Assembly (NCBI RefSeq): GCF_007827365.1
Contig: NZ_VISI01000002.1
Coordinates: 1,245,001-1,309,000, forward strand
DNA from: Olleya sp. Hel_I_94
GTDB taxonomy: Bacteria; Bacteroidota; Bacteroidia; Flavobacteriales; Flavobacteriaceae
DNA: 64,000 nt
Direction: 5' to 3'
Made by a program: the position numbers and the translations under genes. This document shows, one piece after another, positions 34,012 through 44,000 of the stretch. The notes beneath the pieces were generated by a model, which did no database searches, had not been told where the DNA came from, and saw only the letters and a program-made list of their open reading frames with translations. Each line of letters starts with the position of its first letter. The first letter of the stretch is position 1.

Positions 34012-34105
34012 AATTTTAAAATTTATTTAAGTGCAAAGCTACGATTAAAGTTCGAAATTAGAACTATTTAAATCCACTTTAAAGCCTTTATTTAATTTAT
34101 GCATG

Positions 34106-34519
34106 TTATTTACCAGAATAGGATACAAAGTTTCTTGGTGTCTCGTAAAGTGTTACTTCCAAGTCTAAGCCTTGTTTTAATTTGGCTTTGATTTTATTAT
34201 AAATTACAACGACAATATTTTCTGCTGTTGGATTTAAATCTTTAAACTCTGCAACATCCAAGTTTAGGTTTTTATGGTCAAAAGCATCTTCTACTTCCAT
34301 TTTAATGATGTCTTTTAAAATTTTAACATCAATTACAAAACCTGTTTCTTGATCAATATCTCCTGTAACACTAGCTACAAGCTCATAATTATGACCATGA
34401 TAATTAGGGTTGTTACATTTTCCAAAGATCTCATCATTTTTTTCCATGGACCAATCTTTACGATATAATCTATGGGCTGCATTAAAATGGGCTTTACGAC
34501 TGACTGTTACTTTCATCAC
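34106..34519 (-). CDS. queD: 6-carboxytetrahydropterin synthase family protein (QueD/PTPS)
   Basis: A 137-residue pterin synthase family member. Zinc ligands are visible as HFNAAH near the N-terminus and YHGHNY in the middle. A catalytic Cys is in FGKCNNPNYHGH, the pattern of QueD, which makes 6-carboxytetrahydropterin for queuosine synthesis. A eukaryotic-type PTPS role is possible but less likely. The ATG at 34519 (or 34516) lies inside the 3' end of the idi gene, a 23-26 bp overlap, so the two genes are translated in a coupled way. Other queuosine genes are not in the window. Confidence 0.82.
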   Translation of the reverse strand: MMKVTVSRKAHFNAAHRLYRKDWSMEKNDEIFGKCNNPNYHGHNYELVASVTGDIDQETGFVIDVKILKDIIKMEVEDAFDHKNLNLDVAEFKDLNPTAENIVVVIYNKIKAKLKQGLDLEVTLYETPRNFVSYSGK

Positions 34520-35036
34520 TAATATTTATAAATTGATAAAACTTATCAAAAATTATTTTAAACCAAGCTGTATATAATTCTGGCTGATTTTGGATATCTG
34601 CTTTTACATCTTCTAAAGACATCCATTTCCAGCTTTCAACTTCATCTTTATTAATAATTGGCTGATCTTGATAATAACCAACCATAATATGGTCCAATTC
34701 ATGCTCTGTTAAACCATTATCAAAAGGAGCTTTGTAGATAAAAGATGTTTTTTCTTCAAGTTGTGTTACAAAACCCATTTCTTCTTGTAAACGTCTTGTC
34801 CCAGCTTGTATATTGCTTTCTCCTTCACGTTGATGACTACAACATGTGTTAGTCCATAATCCAGGAGAGTGGTACTTACCTAAAGCTCTTTGTTGTAGCA
34901 TTAACTGATTTTTATCATTAAAAACAAAAACAGAGAATGCACGATGTAATAATGCTTTTTCATGGGCTTCCATTTTTGGCATTAGTCCAATTTGCTCATC
35001 AAACTCGTTTACTAAAATTACATGTTCTTCTTTCAT
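34494..35036 (-). CDS. idi: Isopentenyl-diphosphate delta-isomerase (type 1)
   Basis: Interconverts isopentenyl and dimethylallyl diphosphate for isoprenoid synthesis. It is a 180-residue Nudix-fold enzyme with the type 1 active-site Cys in TNTCCSHQREGES and the Glu in TEHELDHIMVGYY. The Nudix-like segment TRRLQEEMGF follows the Cys motif. The start MKEEHVILVNEFDEQIG is typical. Its 3' end overlaps the queD-like gene by 23-26 bp. Confidence 0.93.
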   Translation of the reverse strand: MKEEHVILVNEFDEQIGLMPKMEAHEKALLHRAFSVFVFNDKNQLMLQQRALGKYHSPGLWTNTCCSHQREGESNIQAGTRRLQEEMGFVTQLEEKTSFIYKAPFDNGLTEHELDHIMVGYYQDQPIINKDEVESWKWMSLEDVKADIQNQPELYTAWFKIIFDKFYQFINISDESNSQS

Positions 35037-35105
35037 TAAAAATATTTGATAAAAACAAAGTTAATAATTAGACTTGGGCTAATTTTTGTTTTAAGTTAAT
35101 TTTAA

Positions 35106-35136
35106 TAAAAAAAGCATCTCTAATGAGATGCTTTTT
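35106..35136 (-). terminator. Intrinsic terminator of the adhesin-porP-ompA unit
   Basis: AAAAAGCATCTC pairs with GAGATGCTTTTT around a 4-nt loop, followed on the minus strand by a T-run. It lies 20 bp after the stop of the OmpA-family gene. Confidence 0.88.
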
Positions 35137-35156
35137 CCATATTAATATGGTTGAAA

Positions 35157-37070
35157 TTATCTATTAATAACTATAAAGTTACTTCTTCTATTCCAATCAT
35201 GTTCTTCTTCGGTACACTTGACTCCGTTACTACATCTATTAACTAACATAGTTTCTCCGTAACCTTTACCTTCTAATCTATCTGGCGATATACCTCCTTT
35301 TTGAATAATGTATTGTTTGGTAGATACGTTTCTTCTATTAGATAAAGCCCAGTTGTAGTCATCTGATGCTCTTGAATCTGTATGCGATTGTACATCAATT
35401 CTAACTGTTGGATACTTTTTCATGTAATCTATTACCTTTTTTAACTCTAATTCTGCATCTGGTCTTATATTAGACTTGTCAAAATCAAAATAGATTGGAT
35501 TTAATTTTAAAACTTCGGTTAAATCCATTCCAACTTCTGCAGGTAATGTTGTTTCAGGTGTTAGGTTTAATTTTAAAACAACATCTTCTTTCTTTTTAGG
35601 ATTAACAACAAACGTTTGGTCTGATTGAGTATAACCATCTTTAGATGCTATAATATTAAATTTTTGCTTGTTACAAGGTCCTTCATAACTAAAGGAACCG
35701 TTTTGATCTGATGTCAAGTTTTGAACCTCTACTCCTTTTTCATTTAAAACAACAACACTTGCGTAAGGCAGTATAATATTAGTTGTTTTGTCTACTGTTG
35801 TACCAGACACTAACTGCGTACAAAATGATCTAGAAAACTTATAAATATCATCATCTCCTTTACCATTATATCTATTAGAAGTTAGGTATCCAATATTTGA
35901 AAATTCGTCAATTATAAATTCAAAATCGTCTCTAGAACTATTAATTGGTTTACCTAAGTTGGTAACTGTTTGACTTGGGTCATCTAACTTAGTCATAAAT
36001 ACATCTAATCCACCAAGACCTTGATGTCCATCTGATGAGAAATATAGTGTTCCATTATTACTTATATATGGAAAATTTTCTCTTCCTTCTGTATTGATAG
36101 CATCTCCTAAATTTACTGGTTCGCCATAAGTACCATCTTCTAAAATATCTACATAATAAATATCAGATTTACCTCGAGTACCTGGCATATCACTAGCAAA
36201 ATATAATCTAGACTCATCTAAACTTAAGGCTGGATGCGCGACATTATAATCGTCATTATTAAATGGCATACTGACTATATTTGACCAAGCGCCATTTTTA
36301 AGTTCTGCTTTAAAAATTTTTAATCCATTTACTTTTTCATTACTTTTTCTGACTTTACCATGAAAATAATTGTTTCTAGTAAAATATGCGATATTCCCAT
36401 CGTGAGTAAAAGATGTTGACGACTCGTGATATTTAGTATTTATAGCTGTAGATAAAGGAGTTACAGCACTAGAATCGTTAGCTTGATAGTATAAATCTAA
36501 AAATGGTTGTTCGTTCCATTTATATAATTTACCGTCACCTCTAGAAGAAGCAAAAACAATTCCACCTTTATAAAAAGAGGTTCCAAAATCTGAAAAACGA
36601 GAATTTAAATCTAAATTTTCCAATTCAAAATCACCTGAAAGTGATTCGATAGTTTCAAGATAATTTGGAGATTTAGAGAATAATATTGCTCTAGAATCAT
36701 TTGGCTTTAAAGCAGCAAACTCTTTCATATTAGCATTTGCACCTTCATAGTCACCAATAGCTTTTAAACTCATCGCATATCGATAATAGTACTCATACTC
36801 AACTACTGCGTCCAATTTAAACATTTCACCATACCACTTGGAAGCGTCTTCCATTTTAGTATTGAAATAATATGAATTAGCTAGTTTTTTATAAACTTCT
36901 GGTGTTTTATTACCTTTTTCAATTAACTTTAATAACTCCTTTGTTGTTTCAACATAGGATAATTTATCATACTTTTTTTCTGTACTACTAGAAATACCAT
37001 CATTTTGAGCAAATGTTAGATTAAATGATAGTGCAATAATTAAAGTAGAAAGTATATATCTATTTTTCAT
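35157..37070 (-). CDS. OmpA/PD40 family outer-membrane lipoprotein-like protein of a T9SS adhesin locus
   Basis: A 637-residue exported protein with signal peptide MKNRYILSTLIIALSFNLTFAQ. The N-terminal TPR-like region covers about 30-140. PD40-type beta-propeller strands at about 200-410 include SLDESRLYFASDMPGTRGKSDIYYV. A carboxypeptidase-regulatory-like domain covers about 420-500. A C-terminal OmpA peptidoglycan-binding domain follows (PIYFDFDKSNIRPDAELELKKV; SHTDSRASDDYNWALSNRR). This arrangement, directly downstream of a PorP/SprF gene and a giant type B adhesin, is a common three-gene module in gliding Bacteroidota. The likely role is anchoring the surface complex to the cell wall. 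Confidence 0.88.
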   Translation of the reverse strand: MKNRYILSTLIIALSFNLTFAQNDGISSSTEKKYDKLSYVETTKELLKLIEKGNKTPEVYKKLANSYYFNTKMEDASKWYGEMFKLDAVVEYEYYYRYAMSLKAIGDYEGANANMKEFAALKPNDSRAILFSKSPNYLETIESLSGDFELENLDLNSRFSDFGTSFYKGGIVFASSRGDGKLYKWNEQPFLDLYYQANDSSAVTPLSTAINTKYHESSTSFTHDGNIAYFTRNNYFHGKVRKSNEKVNGLKIFKAELKNGAWSNIVSMPFNNDDYNVAHPALSLDESRLYFASDMPGTRGKSDIYYVDILEDGTYGEPVNLGDAINTEGRENFPYISNNGTLYFSSDGHQGLGGLDVFMTKLDDPSQTVTNLGKPINSSRDDFEFIIDEFSNIGYLTSNRYNGKGDDDIYKFSRSFCTQLVSGTTVDKTTNIILPYASVVVLNEKGVEVQNLTSDQNGSFSYEGPCNKQKFNIIASKDGYTQSDQTFVVNPKKKEDVVLKLNLTPETTLPAEVGMDLTEVLKLNPIYFDFDKSNIRPDAELELKKVIDYMKKYPTVRIDVQSHTDSRASDDYNWALSNRRNVSTKQYIIQKGGISPDRLEGKGYGETMLVNRCSNGVKCTEEEHDWNRRSNFIVINR

Positions 37071-37089
37071 AATCTTTGTTATCTATGTT

Positions 37090-38022
37090 TTAAAAGAATC
37101 TTGGTGATAAAATTTTAGTTAAATCTCTAGGTTCAAATCTTAAAAATACCTCGAAAGAACCAGAATCAAACTTAGTCTGACCTAAATCTGTTACTTCTCT
37201 GTCATAACCAAAACCTAACATTAAACTTTCTGATACCTGATACCCTAACAATCCACTAACTGCAGCATCCCAACGGTATGCTAATCCAACTGTAAATTTA
37301 TCTTTATATAAAGCATTTGCAGTTAAATCTGCCTGTAAAGGTGATCCTGAAACTTGTTTAACTAAAAAAGCTGGTTTTAATTTTAAATCCTGATTAATAT
37401 CAAAAACATAACCTCCCATTAAATAAAAGTGCATTCTTTCTGAAGCTTGAGATAAAGAAGCATCGTCAAAATATTTAGTTTCAAGTATATTTGGTACTGA
37501 TAATCCTAAATACCATTTATCTGAATTACGATAATAAACACCAGCTCCTATTTGAGGTGAAAACTTATTATCAATATCACTTTGCAATAATACATCTCCA
37601 TTATTATAAGAGCTTAATTCCGAATATTTTATATCTAACAAACTTCCACCACCATTCAAACCAAAAGATAATCTACCTTCATCTGACGTATTTATAGAGT
37701 AAGAAAATGACACATCAAAATAGGTTTCTTGCGTTGGTCCAATCCTATCATTTACAACAGATAAACCTAATCCGACATTTTGCTCATCACCAAAAGGAGA
37801 ATGGATATTGAAACTACCTGTATCTGGAGCTCCATCTAATCCTACCCATTGCGTACGATACAATAATAAAGCACTAAGTCCATCTCTAGAACCTGCATAT
37901 GCTGGATTTATACTTAAAGTATTGTACATATACTGTGTGTATTGTGCATCTTGTTGCGCAGATAATTCTGTTACATAAAATGAACTTAATACAGCTATTA
38001 ATATTAAAATTTTATTTTTCAT
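37090..38022 (-). CDS. PorP/SprF family type IX secretion membrane protein
   Basis: A 310-residue outer-membrane protein with signal peptide MKNKILILIAVLSSFYVTELSAQ. It has the family start QQDAQYTQYMYNTLSINPAYAGSRD and beta-barrel strands throughout, ending FEVFLRFEPRDL. PorP/SprF proteins are needed for secretion or surface attachment of partner proteins with type B sorting domains. The partner is almost certainly the 2635-residue adhesin encoded 66 bp upstream. An OmpA-family gene follows 19 bp later. Confidence 0.93.
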   Translation of the reverse strand: MKNKILILIAVLSSFYVTELSAQQDAQYTQYMYNTLSINPAYAGSRDGLSALLLYRTQWVGLDGAPDTGSFNIHSPFGDEQNVGLGLSVVNDRIGPTQETYFDVSFSYSINTSDEGRLSFGLNGGGSLLDIKYSELSSYNNGDVLLQSDIDNKFSPQIGAGVYYRNSDKWYLGLSVPNILETKYFDDASLSQASERMHFYLMGGYVFDINQDLKLKPAFLVKQVSGSPLQADLTANALYKDKFTVGLAYRWDAAVSGLLGYQVSESLMLGFGYDREVTDLGQTKFDSGSFEVFLRFEPRDLTKILSPRFF

Positions 38023-38055
38023 TTGAAATAAGGTATGAATTTATTTTGTTATATA

Positions 38056-38079
38056 AGAGGCAGCTTTAACACTGCCTCT
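38056..38079 (-). promoter_or_regulatory. Hairpin between the giant adhesin gene and porP/sprF
   Basis: AGAGGCAG (38056-38063) and CTGCCTCT (38072-38079) form an 8-bp stem with an 8-nt loop, 9 bp after the adhesin stop. There is no T-run after it on the minus strand, so it is more likely an RNA-processing or stability element than a full terminator. Confidence 0.45.
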
Positions 38080-38088
38080 ATAGATTTA

Positions 38089-41000
38089 TTATCGTTGTAG
38101 GTATAAATATCCTGCTCTAGATTTAGTTTCTCCTTCTACAGTATACTCAACTACATAAAAGTATGTTCCAACAGGTAATAACTCATCTTCTTGAATTGTT
38201 ACTCTTCCGTTTGATCTACCATTAAAATAATTTCCTACAGAACCATAACTAGACGTTTCATAAACAATTACTCCCCATCTGTTATAAATCTTAACTGTAT
38301 TCTCTGGATATAATTCAATATTTCTAATGATAAACACGTCATTATCTCCATCGCCATTAGGTGTAACAGCATTAAATATCTCTAAATCATCTTCCTGAGG
38401 CGATGCGTTATTTACATCTAAATAATCTGGTAAACCGTCACCATCACTGTCGACTGCATCATCACCAAATCCAATACCATTATTATCAGGATCAGGATAC
38501 TCATCTTCAGTTGGTATACCATCATTATCGTCATCTGTATCTAAATAATCTGGTATAGAATCTCCATCTGTTTCGTCATTAGTAGGATCATTATCACCTG
38601 TTGGATCTATATCTCCATCTTCAAAATCCGTGTTACCATAATCTTCATTGATAGTATCCACTCCATCACCATCATCATCTGTATCCAAATAATCTGGTAT
38701 AGAATCTCCGTCAGTATCCCCTTCAGATTGTTCAACTCCGTTAGGAACGTTATCATTATCACAATCTCCATTTAACCACTCAGTAGATTGAGCTACAGTC
38801 GTACTTGCTGCAATAAAATCACATGGGTTTTGTGGATCTGTACTATCTAATATCTCTGTACCATTAATTACTCCATCACCATCACAATCTAAAGCTTCCC
38901 ATTCTTCAGAAACTATAGTTATGTCTTGATTTCCTGCTAAGTAATCACAAGGATCTAATGCATCTGTACCGTCGACCACTTCTTGACCATTTGTCACACC
39001 ATCTCCATCACAATCTGCTGCAAGATATACTTCATCTTGAGGTAATGTAATGCTTGACTCTAAATACTCGCATGAGTTATTTGGATCTGTTCCGTCTAAT
39101 GCTTCTTGACCATCTGTTACTCCGTCACCATCTGTGTCTGGATCTGTTGGATCTGTTGTGTTTCCTGCTGGATCTGCTGGTGTTAATGGATCATCTTCTC
39201 CTGTAATTTCCTCTGCATCTAATAACCCGTCATTATCACAATCTGCTCCTGAGTCGATTGGTAAAGTAATACTTGCGATTACATACTCACATGCATCATT
39301 TGGATCTGTTCCGTCTAATGCTTCTTGTCCATCTGTTACTCCGTCACCATCTGTGTCTGGATCTGTTGGATCTGTTGTGTTTCCTGCTGGATCTGCTGGT
39401 GTTAATGGATCATCAACTCCTGTGATTTCTTCAACATCTAATAACCCGTCATTATCACAATCTGCTCCTGAGTCGATTGGTAAAGTAATACTTGCGATTA
39501 CATACTCACATGCATCATTTGGATCTGTTCCGTCTAATGCTTCTTGTCCATCTGTTACTCCGTCACCATCTGTATCTGGATCTGTTGGATCTGTTGTGTT
39601 TCCTGCTGGATCTGCTGGTGTTAATGGATCATCTTCTCCTGTAATTTCCTCTGCATCTGTTAATCCGTCATTATCACAATCTGCTCCTGAGTCGATTGGT
39701 AAAGTAATACTTGCGATTACATACTCACATGCATCATTTGGATCTGTTCCGTCTAATGCTTCTTGTCCATCTGTTACTCCGTCACCATCTGTGTCTGGAT
39801 CTGTTGGATCTGTTGTGTTTCCTGCTGGATCTGCTGGTGTTAATGGATCATCAACTCCTGTGATTTCTTCAACATCTAATAACCCGTCATTATCACAATC
39901 TGCTCCTGAGTCGATTGGTAAAGTAATACTTGCGATTACATACTCACATGCATCATTTGGATCTGTTCCGTCTAATGCTTCTTGTCCATCTGTTACTCCG
40001 TCACCATCTGTGTCTGGATCTGTTGGATCTGTTGTGTTTCCTGCTGGATCTGCTGGTGTTAATGGATCATCAACTCCTGTGATTTCTTCAACATCTAATA
40101 ACCCGTCATTATCACAATCTGCTCCTGAGTCGATTGGTAAAGTAATACTTGCGATTACATACTCACATGCATCATTTGGATCTGTTCCGTCTAATGCTTC
40201 TTGTCCATCTGTTACTCCGTCACCATCTGTGTCTGGATCTGTTGGATCTGTTGTGTTTCCTGCTGGATCTGCTGGTGTTAATGGATCATCAACTCCTGTG
40301 ATTTCTTCAACATCTAATAACCCGTCATTATCACAATCTGTTATTGCGGTAATCTCTTCAGTAATATCTGCTATATTATAATTACATTCATTATTAGGAT
40401 CTGTACCATTTGCAACCTCTACTGAGTCTAAAACTCCATCTCCATCTGAATCGATATCTACTGGTGCATATCCGTCATCTATTGTTACTGTTGCTACACC
40501 TTCTAATACAGTTACTATTTCTGGATCTGAATCCGTTGTTGTTAAAGTATCTGTAATATCGGTTGGTAACGTTGTCTCGTCAACATCAACCTCTGTATCT
40601 CCTACTGGAATGTCTGTTGCTGTCCATACTCCGTCTATTCCTGTTGTTACAGTAGTTTCATTTCCGTCAACATCGGTAATGACTATTTCTACTCCTTCAA
40701 TTCCTTCTTCGCCTGCATCTTGAATACCATCTCCGTTGATGTCTTCAAATACAACTCCTGTTAAACCACCAACTATTGGACTATTCTCAAAGTTGTTATC
40801 TGCGTCAACTTCTCCTGCTTCTACTGTTACTGGAATACTTCCATCTGTTGTGTCTGTATTTGCTACAGTATCACTATCGTCTGTTGTATCACCATCAACT
40901 ACATTTGTATTAGCTGGTACTGTCTGTACGATTGTATACTCTCCTACTGGTACATCTGTAAATTCATAGGTTCCATCAACGCCTGTTGTTACTGTTGGAT

Positions 41001-44000
41001 CAACTGTTGCTGCATCGCCATCATCTAATGTTACTACGATTCCTGATACAGGATCGCCATTCTCATCTACGATTGTTCCGCTTACGCTTCCTGGTGCTGG
41101 ACTATTCTCAAAGTTGTTATCTGCATCAACTTCTCCTGCTTCTACTGTTACTGGAATACTTCCATCTGTTGTGTCTGTATTTGCTACAGTATCACTATCG
41201 TCTGTTGTATCACCATCAACTACTTCTGTATTAGCTGGTACTGTCTGTACGATTGTATAGTCTCCTACTGGTACATCTGTAAATTCATAGGTTCCATCAA
41301 CGCCTGTTGTTACTGTTGGATCAACTGTTGCTGCATCGCCATCATCTAATGTTACAACGATTCCTGATACAGGATCGCCATTCTCATCTACGATTGTTCC
41401 GCTTACGCTTCCTGGCGCTGGACTATTCTCAAAGTTGTTATCTGCATCAACTTCTCCTGCCTCTACTGTTACTGGAATACTTCCATCTGTTGTGTCTGTA
41501 TTTGCTACAGTATCACTATCGTCTGTTGTATCACCATCAACTACATCTGTATTAGCTGGTATTGTTTCTACTACTGTATAGTCTCCTACTGGTACATCTG
41601 TAAATTCATATGTTCCATCAACCCCTGTTGTTACTGTTGGGTCAACTGTTGCTGCATCGCCATCATCTAATGTTACAACGATTCCTGATACAGGATCACC
41701 ATTCTCATCTACGATTGTTCCGCTTACGCTTCCTGGTGCTGGACTATTCTCAAAGTTGTTATCTGCGTCAACTTCTCCTGCTTCTACCGTTACCGGAATA
41801 CTTCCATCTGTGGTGTCTGTATTTGCTACAGTATCACTATCGTCTGTTGTATCACCATCAACTACTTCTGTATTAGCTGGTACTGTCTGTACGATTGTAT
41901 ACTCTCCTACTGGTACGTCTGTAAATTCATAGGTTCCATCAACGCCTGTTGTTACTGTTGGATCAACTGTTGCTGCATCGCCATCATCTAATGTTACAAC
42001 GATTCCTGATACAGGATCACCATTCTCATCTACGATTGTTCCGCTTACGCTTCCTGGTGTTGGACTATTCTCAAAGTTGTTATCTGCATCAACTTCTCCT
42101 GCTTCTACTGTTACTGGAATACTTCCATCTGTTGTGTCTGTATTTGCTACAGTATCACTATCGTCTGTTGTATCACCATCAACTACTTCTGTATTAGCTG
42201 GTATTGTTTCTACTACTGTATACTCTCCTACTGGTACATCTGTAAATTCATAGGTTCCATCAACGCCTGTTGTTACTGTTGGATCAACTGTTGCTGCATC
42301 GCCATCATCTAATGTTACAACGATTCCTGATACAGGATCACCATTCTCATCTACGATTGTTCCGCTTACGCTTCCTGGTGTTGGACTATTCTCAAAGTTG
42401 TTATCTGCATCAACTTCTCCTTCTGTTACTGTTACTGGAATACTCCCATCTGTTGTGTCTGTATTTGCCACAGTATCACTATCATCTGTTGTATCTCCAT
42501 CAACTACATCTGTATTAGCTGGTATTGTTTGTTCAACTGTATATTCTCCTACTGGTACATCTGTAAATTCATAGGTTCCATCAACTCCTGTTGTTACTGT
42601 TGGATCAACTGTTGCTGCATCGCCATCATCTAATGTTACAACGATTCCTGATACAGGATCACCATTCTCATCTACGATTGTTCCGCTTACGCTTCCTAAA
42701 CAAGCATTTACTAGATCGTTAGTAGAATCTCCTACAGTTTGACCTGCATTCACATCTACATCATTAGGTACACCTGTAGTAGAATCTACAGTTCCTGTTA
42801 ATTGACCGTTAGCATCTACATTTGTACTGTTTAATGTTCCACCACCTTCAATAGCATCTGGACACATATCTCCATCACTATCATTATCTAAAGAATTTGG
42901 AATCCCGTCACCATCTGTATCAATATCTTCGTAAAACACTGGTACAGTTACCCAATTATCTTCAGGAATACAAGGCTCAATAGATAATGAGTGGTTAGAA
43001 GTATTAGAAGAAGTATCTCCAAATCTAAAGCTGACTGATGATACTAAAGAGTATGAAGCAGCAACTTGATATTGAGGAGTAGTTACATCAACTCCTGCGA
43101 TAAAAGTACCATCACTTACATATCCTCGAGTAAAGCCATCTAAATTAGCAGGATTCCCTGAGTAAGCTATTTCATTTGTAGGTGTATCTACATAAACGTC
43201 AGATGCAAAACCGTCAGCATATGTTACAAATTCAAACACATCATTATCTATAGTTGTTAAAATATAAGTTGAAACTGGTGCTGGGGTTGTAGTACCTGCA
43301 ACAACAAAATCAATTTTAAATTCAGTATAACTCGTCGCAGATGCATGATCAATTTGTGGTTGAAAAAATGAATCTGTACCAGTAGTTGTAACATCTAAAA
43401 CAAGTATATCATTATCATTTGAAGAAACTATTGTAACAATAGCATCGACACCTGTATAAACATTATTGTATAAAAATGAATCTCCCACTTCCGGGTTATT
43501 AATGTCAGAACCTAAATAATTGTTTGGACCTTGAGCCGCACCAAATGATGGAGACTCCTCGTTAGTACATGTTATTACATTTTGTTCATTTATATCTAAT
43601 ATACCATCATTGTCATCATCTAAATCACAACCATCAGGCACATTATCATTATCATTGTCTGCGGTATCATCTGAACCTGGACAAACATCTAAATTATCAA
43701 TTACACCATCTCCATCACTGTCACATTGACCATTTGGATCTGAAAGTGAAGCATCACTAGCTCCTCCAATAGATTGACCACTAGTTGTATTTACATTATT
43801 TGCTACCCCAGTTGTAGTATTAATTGTACCGTTTAAAGTACCATCAGTATTTACACTAGCTAAGGCGATATTGTCACCACCTTCTATAGCATCAAAACAA
43901 CCATCGTTATCTGAATCAGTATCTAAATAGTCCGGTGTTCCATCATTATCTGTATCTAAACTTTGACAAGCAGATAATATAAACTCGATACCATCAGTAC

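Noticed and set aside
39134..40381. A 415-codon open frame on the plus strand
   Set aside because: It is the reverse complement of the 219-bp TSP3 repeats of the adhesin. Its repeats have exactly the same period, its composition (Ser, Pro, Val) reflects complementary Asp/Thr codons, and it has no initiation signals. Similar 82-codon frames at 40986-42518 arise from the 321-bp repeats.
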